From: Polynucleobacter sp. JS-Mosq-20-D10
GTDB lineage: Bacteria > Pseudomonadota > Gammaproteobacteria > Burkholderiales > Burkholderiaceae
Length of the DNA stretch: 64,000 nucleotides
Assembly: GCF_018687755.1 (NCBI RefSeq)
Contig: NZ_CP061305.1
Span: forward strand, 1,301,099-1,365,098
Direction of reading: 5' to 3'
Below the pieces are notes generated by a model. It saw nothing but the letters and a program-made list of their open reading frames with translations. It made no database searches and was not told where the DNA came from. The translations under genes were made by a program, and so were the position numbers. Shown here in pieces: positions 61,390 through 64,000 of this stretch; positions within the stretch are counted from its first letter, which is position 1, and the number at the start of each line of letters is the position of its first letter.

Positions 61390-62373
61390 ATGAACTCCAC
61401 TACAACTCAACCGCTTGCAATTATTACTGGATCCTCATCTGGCGTTGGTTTATATGCCGCCAAGGCCCTTCTAACCCGAAATTGGCGGCTGATACTGGCA
61501 GTCCGAGACCCAAAGAAAATGGAGTTGGTTGCCAAGGCCCATCAATTCGATTCAAACCAATATGAAATTTGGCAATTGGACTTAGGTAATCTGGACAGCG
61601 TTCATGCATTTGTAAAGCGCTTTAATGATAGCGGTCAAAAACTCAATACCTTGCTTTGCAATGCCGCAACCTACCTACCCCTCCTAAAAGAGCCAGCGCG
61701 CTCGCCACAGGGATTTGAGATCAGCGTAGCTACGAATTACTTTGGGCACTATGTCTTAAGCAGAATGCTACTGGAAAACCTTAAGCAAACGGCAGCAAAA
61801 GGTGAGCATGCTCGCCTAATCACTTTGGGCACCGTGACAGCAAACTCAGAAGAATTCGGGGGGAAAGTTCCGATTCCGGCCCCTGCAGATATTGGTGCAC
61901 TAGAGGGTCTCATGGCTGGATTTAAAGCACCGATTGCCATGATCAATGGAAAGCCTTTTAAGCCAGGCAAGGCTTACAAAGACAGTAAATTGTGCAATAT
62001 GATCATGAATCGAGAGTTACAAAAAAGATATCACGCTGGCACAGGCGTGATCTTTAATACCCTCTATCCTGGATGCGTAGCTGAGACGGCACTCTTTCGA
62101 GACACCCCACCACTCTTCCAGAAAATATTTCCCTGGTTTCAGAAAAATATTACCAAGGGTTATGTTAGCCAGGAACTTGCTGGAGAAAGGGTTGCTCAAG
62201 TTGTGGCAGATCCTCACTTTACCCAATCAGGCGTTCATTGGAGCTGGGGCAATCGTAACTCCGCTATCAGAGAACCCTTTGCTCAAGAGCTCTCCATGAA
62301 AGCCAAGAGTGAAAAACTGAGCAAGGATCTTTGGGAAATTACTGCCAAGCTCGTTGGCATGCCTAGCGATTAA
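61390..62373 (+). CDS. por: Light-dependent protochlorophyllide oxidoreductase (LPOR)
   Basis: The 327-residue short-chain dehydrogenase has TGSSSGVG (13-20) for NADPH, the catalytic Tyr196-x3-Lys200 within AYKDSKLCN, and Cys229 in YPGCVAE. LPOR-specific stretches are clear: GTVTANSEEFGGK, PIPAPADIGALEG, QKIFPWFQKNITKGYVSQE and SGVHWSWGNR. LPOR reduces ring D of protochlorophyllide using light and NADPH, and is otherwise typical of cyanobacteria and plants. It has no PpsR site in its short upstream region. Genes for dark-operative reductase (bchL, bchB) lie next door. Confidence 0.93.
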   Translation: MNSTTTQPLAIITGSSSGVGLYAAKALLTRNWRLILAVRDPKKMELVAKAHQFDSNQYEIWQLDLGNLDSVHAFVKRFNDSGQKLNTLLCNAATYLPLLKEPARSPQGFEISVATNYFGHYVLSRMLLENLKQTAAKGEHARLITLGTVTANSEEFGGKVPIPAPADIGALEGLMAGFKAPIAMINGKPFKPGKAYKDSKLCNMIMNRELQKRYHAGTGVIFNTLYPGCVAETALFRDTPPLFQKIFPWFQKNITKGYVSQELAGERVAQVVADPHFTQSGVHWSWGNRNSAIREPFAQELSMKAKSEKLSKDLWEITAKLVGMPSD

Positions 62374-62406
62374 CTAAGTAGCAAACTAAATGAGCAGCTG
62401 AGCTAC

Positions 62407-63312
62407 CTAATCAAAACCGAGAAGATCAAATATATCCCTGTCCTTCATTGGCACTGAAGGCAGTGGGTCCGCTCCGAGCCAGAGTGCCGCAGCCAAACGC
62501 ATGTACTCTTGTTGAACGAGTTCAAGCTCTGGAGAGTATTCCATTTCAAATAAAGTGGATTTCTTCAGGCGACTACGACGAATCACATCCAAGTCAGGAA
62601 AGTGGGCCATCGTCTTTAATCCTACTTGTTCATTAAATTTGTCGATTTGATCAGTATCTTTACTGCGATTGGCAATCACGCCCCCCAATCGAACATTGTA
62701 GTTTTTTGCCTTTGCTCCAATGGCCTGAATAATACGATTCATCGCAAAAATAGAATCAAAGTCATTAGCAGTAACAATTAGTGCACGATCAGCATGTTGC
62801 AGTGGCGCAGCAAAGCCGCCACAAACAACGTCACCTAAAACGTCAAAAATCACGACATCGGTATCGTCTAGCAAATGGTGCTCTTTAAGGAGTTTCACGG
62901 TCTGACCGACAACGTAGCCACCACAACCAGTACCAGCTGGCGGTCCGCCTGCCTCTACACACATTACGCCGTTATAACCCTCATAAACAAAGTCTTCAAC
63001 GCGCAACTCTTCAGAATGAAAGTCCACCTTCTCAAGCACATCGATGACAGTAGGCATGAGTTTTTTTGTGAGCGTGAATGTCGAGTCATGTTTCGGATCG
63101 CAACCAATCTGAATGACCCGTTTTCCTAATTTAGAAAAAGCGACTGATAGGTTAGATGATGTCGTGCTCTTACCAATGCCGCCTTTGCCATAAATTGCGA
63201 AGACCTTAGCCTTCCCAATTTTTAAATTAGGATCGAGCTGCACCTGAAGGCTGCCTTCGCCATCAGGCGGAGCGCTACGAAAATCTGAAACGGGTATGTT
63301 GATTGCTTTCAT
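62407..63312 (-). CDS. bchL: Dark-operative protochlorophyllide reductase iron protein BchL
   Basis: The 301-residue NifH-like ATPase has Walker A YGKGGIGKSTTSSNLS, cluster Cys in AGTGCGGYVVG and VVCGGFAAP, and the BchL-specific end DRDIFDLLGFD. It supplies electrons to BchN-BchB. It follows bchB by 39 bases; bchN is not in the window and presumably lies beyond the right edge. Confidence 0.96.
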   Translation of the reverse strand: MKAINIPVSDFRSAPPDGEGSLQVQLDPNLKIGKAKVFAIYGKGGIGKSTTSSNLSVAFSKLGKRVIQIGCDPKHDSTFTLTKKLMPTVIDVLEKVDFHSEELRVEDFVYEGYNGVMCVEAGGPPAGTGCGGYVVGQTVKLLKEHHLLDDTDVVIFDVLGDVVCGGFAAPLQHADRALIVTANDFDSIFAMNRIIQAIGAKAKNYNVRLGGVIANRSKDTDQIDKFNEQVGLKTMAHFPDLDVIRRSRLKKSTLFEMEYSPELELVQQEYMRLAAALWLGADPLPSVPMKDRDIFDLLGFD

Positions 63313-63351
63313 GCTTTCTAACCTTCACTCTTCTCGACACGAGGTCGATAT

Positions 63352-64000
63352 TTAACTTCTAAAATGTGCCTTTGCATCATACAAAGTTTCTAATGTAATA
63401 CTCACAAGCCCCTGCTCTACCGCATAACTCTCTGTATTTCTTCTGGCTTTACCTCTTACAAAAAAGGGAATCTTATTGAGTTCTTTTTCTGCGTCAGTTT
63501 CCCAGGCAGGTGATCCATTTTTAGAGGGGACCATAGCAGGTGCTTTATCTAAGTTTTCTTTAGCAGGAGCGGAGGCATGCCCAAGATGCGATGGCATGGC
63601 ACCGTCATGAAATTCAAAATCCCCTTTGAACATGCCAATTAAATGCTCCTCTAGACCCATCATGAGTGGATGAACCCAAGAATCAAATAATACGCAGGCA
63701 CCCTCAAAGCCCATTTGCGGCGAGTAGCGAGATGGAAAGTCTTGTACGTGAACTGGCGATGAAATCACCGCACAAGGAATTTTCAAGCGCTTGGCAATAT
63801 GACGCTCCATCTGCGTTCCCAAAATTAACTCTGGCTGAAGCTCGGTAATCTTTTCTTCAACCTCTAAATAATCGTCTGTGATGATTGCTTCAAGCCCAAG
63901 TTCGGCAGCAGCTTCACGTACTTCACGAGCCAATTCGCGACTATAGGTTCCCAATCCAACTACTTTGAAGCCCATTTCATGAGCCGCTACTTTTGCCGCT
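63352..64000 (-). CDS. bchB: Dark-operative protochlorophyllide reductase subunit BchB, C-terminal part
   Basis: The frame is open to the window edge (residues AAKVAAHEMGFKVVG upstream of the first Met), so the N-terminal half is missing. The visible 215 residues show LGTQMERHIAKRL, PCAVISSPVHVQDFPSRYSPQMG in part (VQDFPSRYSPQMG) and the C-terminal PFFVRGKARRNTE domain, diagnostic of BchB. It forms the catalytic component with BchN. Confidence 0.94.
   Translation of the reverse strand, partial: AAKVAAHEMGFKVVGLGTYSRELAREVREAAAELGLEAIITDDYLEVEEKITELQPELILGTQMERHIAKRLKIPCAVISSPVHVQDFPSRYSPQMGFEGACVLFDSWVHPLMMGLEEHLIGMFKGDFEFHDGAMPSHLGHASAPAKENLDKAPAMVPSKNGSPAWETDAEKELNKIPFFVRGKARRNTESYAVEQGLVSITLETLYDAKAHFRS

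Noticed and set aside
61390..62373. Generic short-chain dehydrogenase call for the LPOR gene
   Set aside because: The LPOR-specific blocks GTVTANSEE, PIPAPADIG and FPWFQKNITKGYVSQE, and Cys229, are not found in generic SDRs.
1..64000. CRISPR arrays, insertion sequences, rRNA or tRNA genes
   Set aside because: I looked for regularly spaced repeats, transposase frames with terminal repeats and tRNA T-loop patterns and saw none. A formal tRNA or repeat scan could not be run here.

Overview
The window is most of a photosynthesis gene cluster (PGC) from an aerobic anoxygenic phototrophic betaproteobacterium. The moderately AT-rich composition, the compact gene packing and the set of genes point to a freshwater Burkholderiaceae member resembling Polynucleobacter. 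That taxonomic guess is inference; no rRNA gene is present. The oxygen-dependent cyclase AcsF is present and no anaerobic BchE is seen, which fits an aerobic lifestyle.

Layout. Positions 1-12.0 kb are mostly housekeeping: envelope genes (flippase-like protein, GT9 glycosyltransferase, PAP2 phosphatase), rlmJ, a PsiE-like protein, a SOUL protein, ldcA, tadA, queD and queE, two paralogous lipoproteins, and a radical SAM/DUF455 pair. The PGC begins near 12.1 kb. It holds tspO, dxs and hemA (-); small membrane proteins facing pucBA; pucBAC with three small membrane proteins (+); then a glutathione peroxidase, bciB, an NnrU-like protein, two secreted proteins and a 40-residue ORF. A long minus-strand operon follows: bchF-bchM-lhaA-puhA-puhB-puhC-acsF-puhE-bchG-pucC-like-bchP. 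The regulators ppaA/aerR and ppsR lead crtA-crtD-crtC (+). On the minus strand are bchC-X-Y-Z, a 49-aa ORF, pufB, a 74-aa ORF, pufA-L-M-C, a terminator, then crtI-crtB. Next come bchH-crtE-crtF (-), divergent bchI-bchD (+), bchO and a second hydrolase (-), a light-dependent protochlorophyllide reductase (+), and bchL with the start-truncated bchB (-).

How it works together. Dxs, HemA and CrtE supply isoprenoid and tetrapyrrole precursors. BchHID/BchO, BchM, AcsF, BciB, DPOR (BchL, BchB) and/or LPOR, BchXYZ, BchF, BchC, BchG and BchP build bacteriochlorophyll a. CrtE-B-I-C-D-F-A build spheroidene/spheroidenone-type carotenoids. PufLM, PuhA and PufC form the reaction centre, PufBA an LH1 ring and PucBA an LH2-type antenna; PuhB, PuhC, PuhE, LhaA and the PucC-family proteins assist assembly. 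I find TGT-N12-ACA palindromes (PpsR/CrtJ-type sites) in front of hemA, pucBA, ppaA/bchF, bchC and bchH/bchI.

Most striking: bchF is fused in frame to a complete antenna beta polypeptide that is nearly a copy of PucB. Also notable are a cyanobacterial-type LPOR beside DPOR genes, Phe44-Leu45 in PucA (the blue-shifted LH3 signature), a 49-aa ORF coupled at both ends between bchZ and pufB, and an unknown single-span gene inserted between pufB and pufA.
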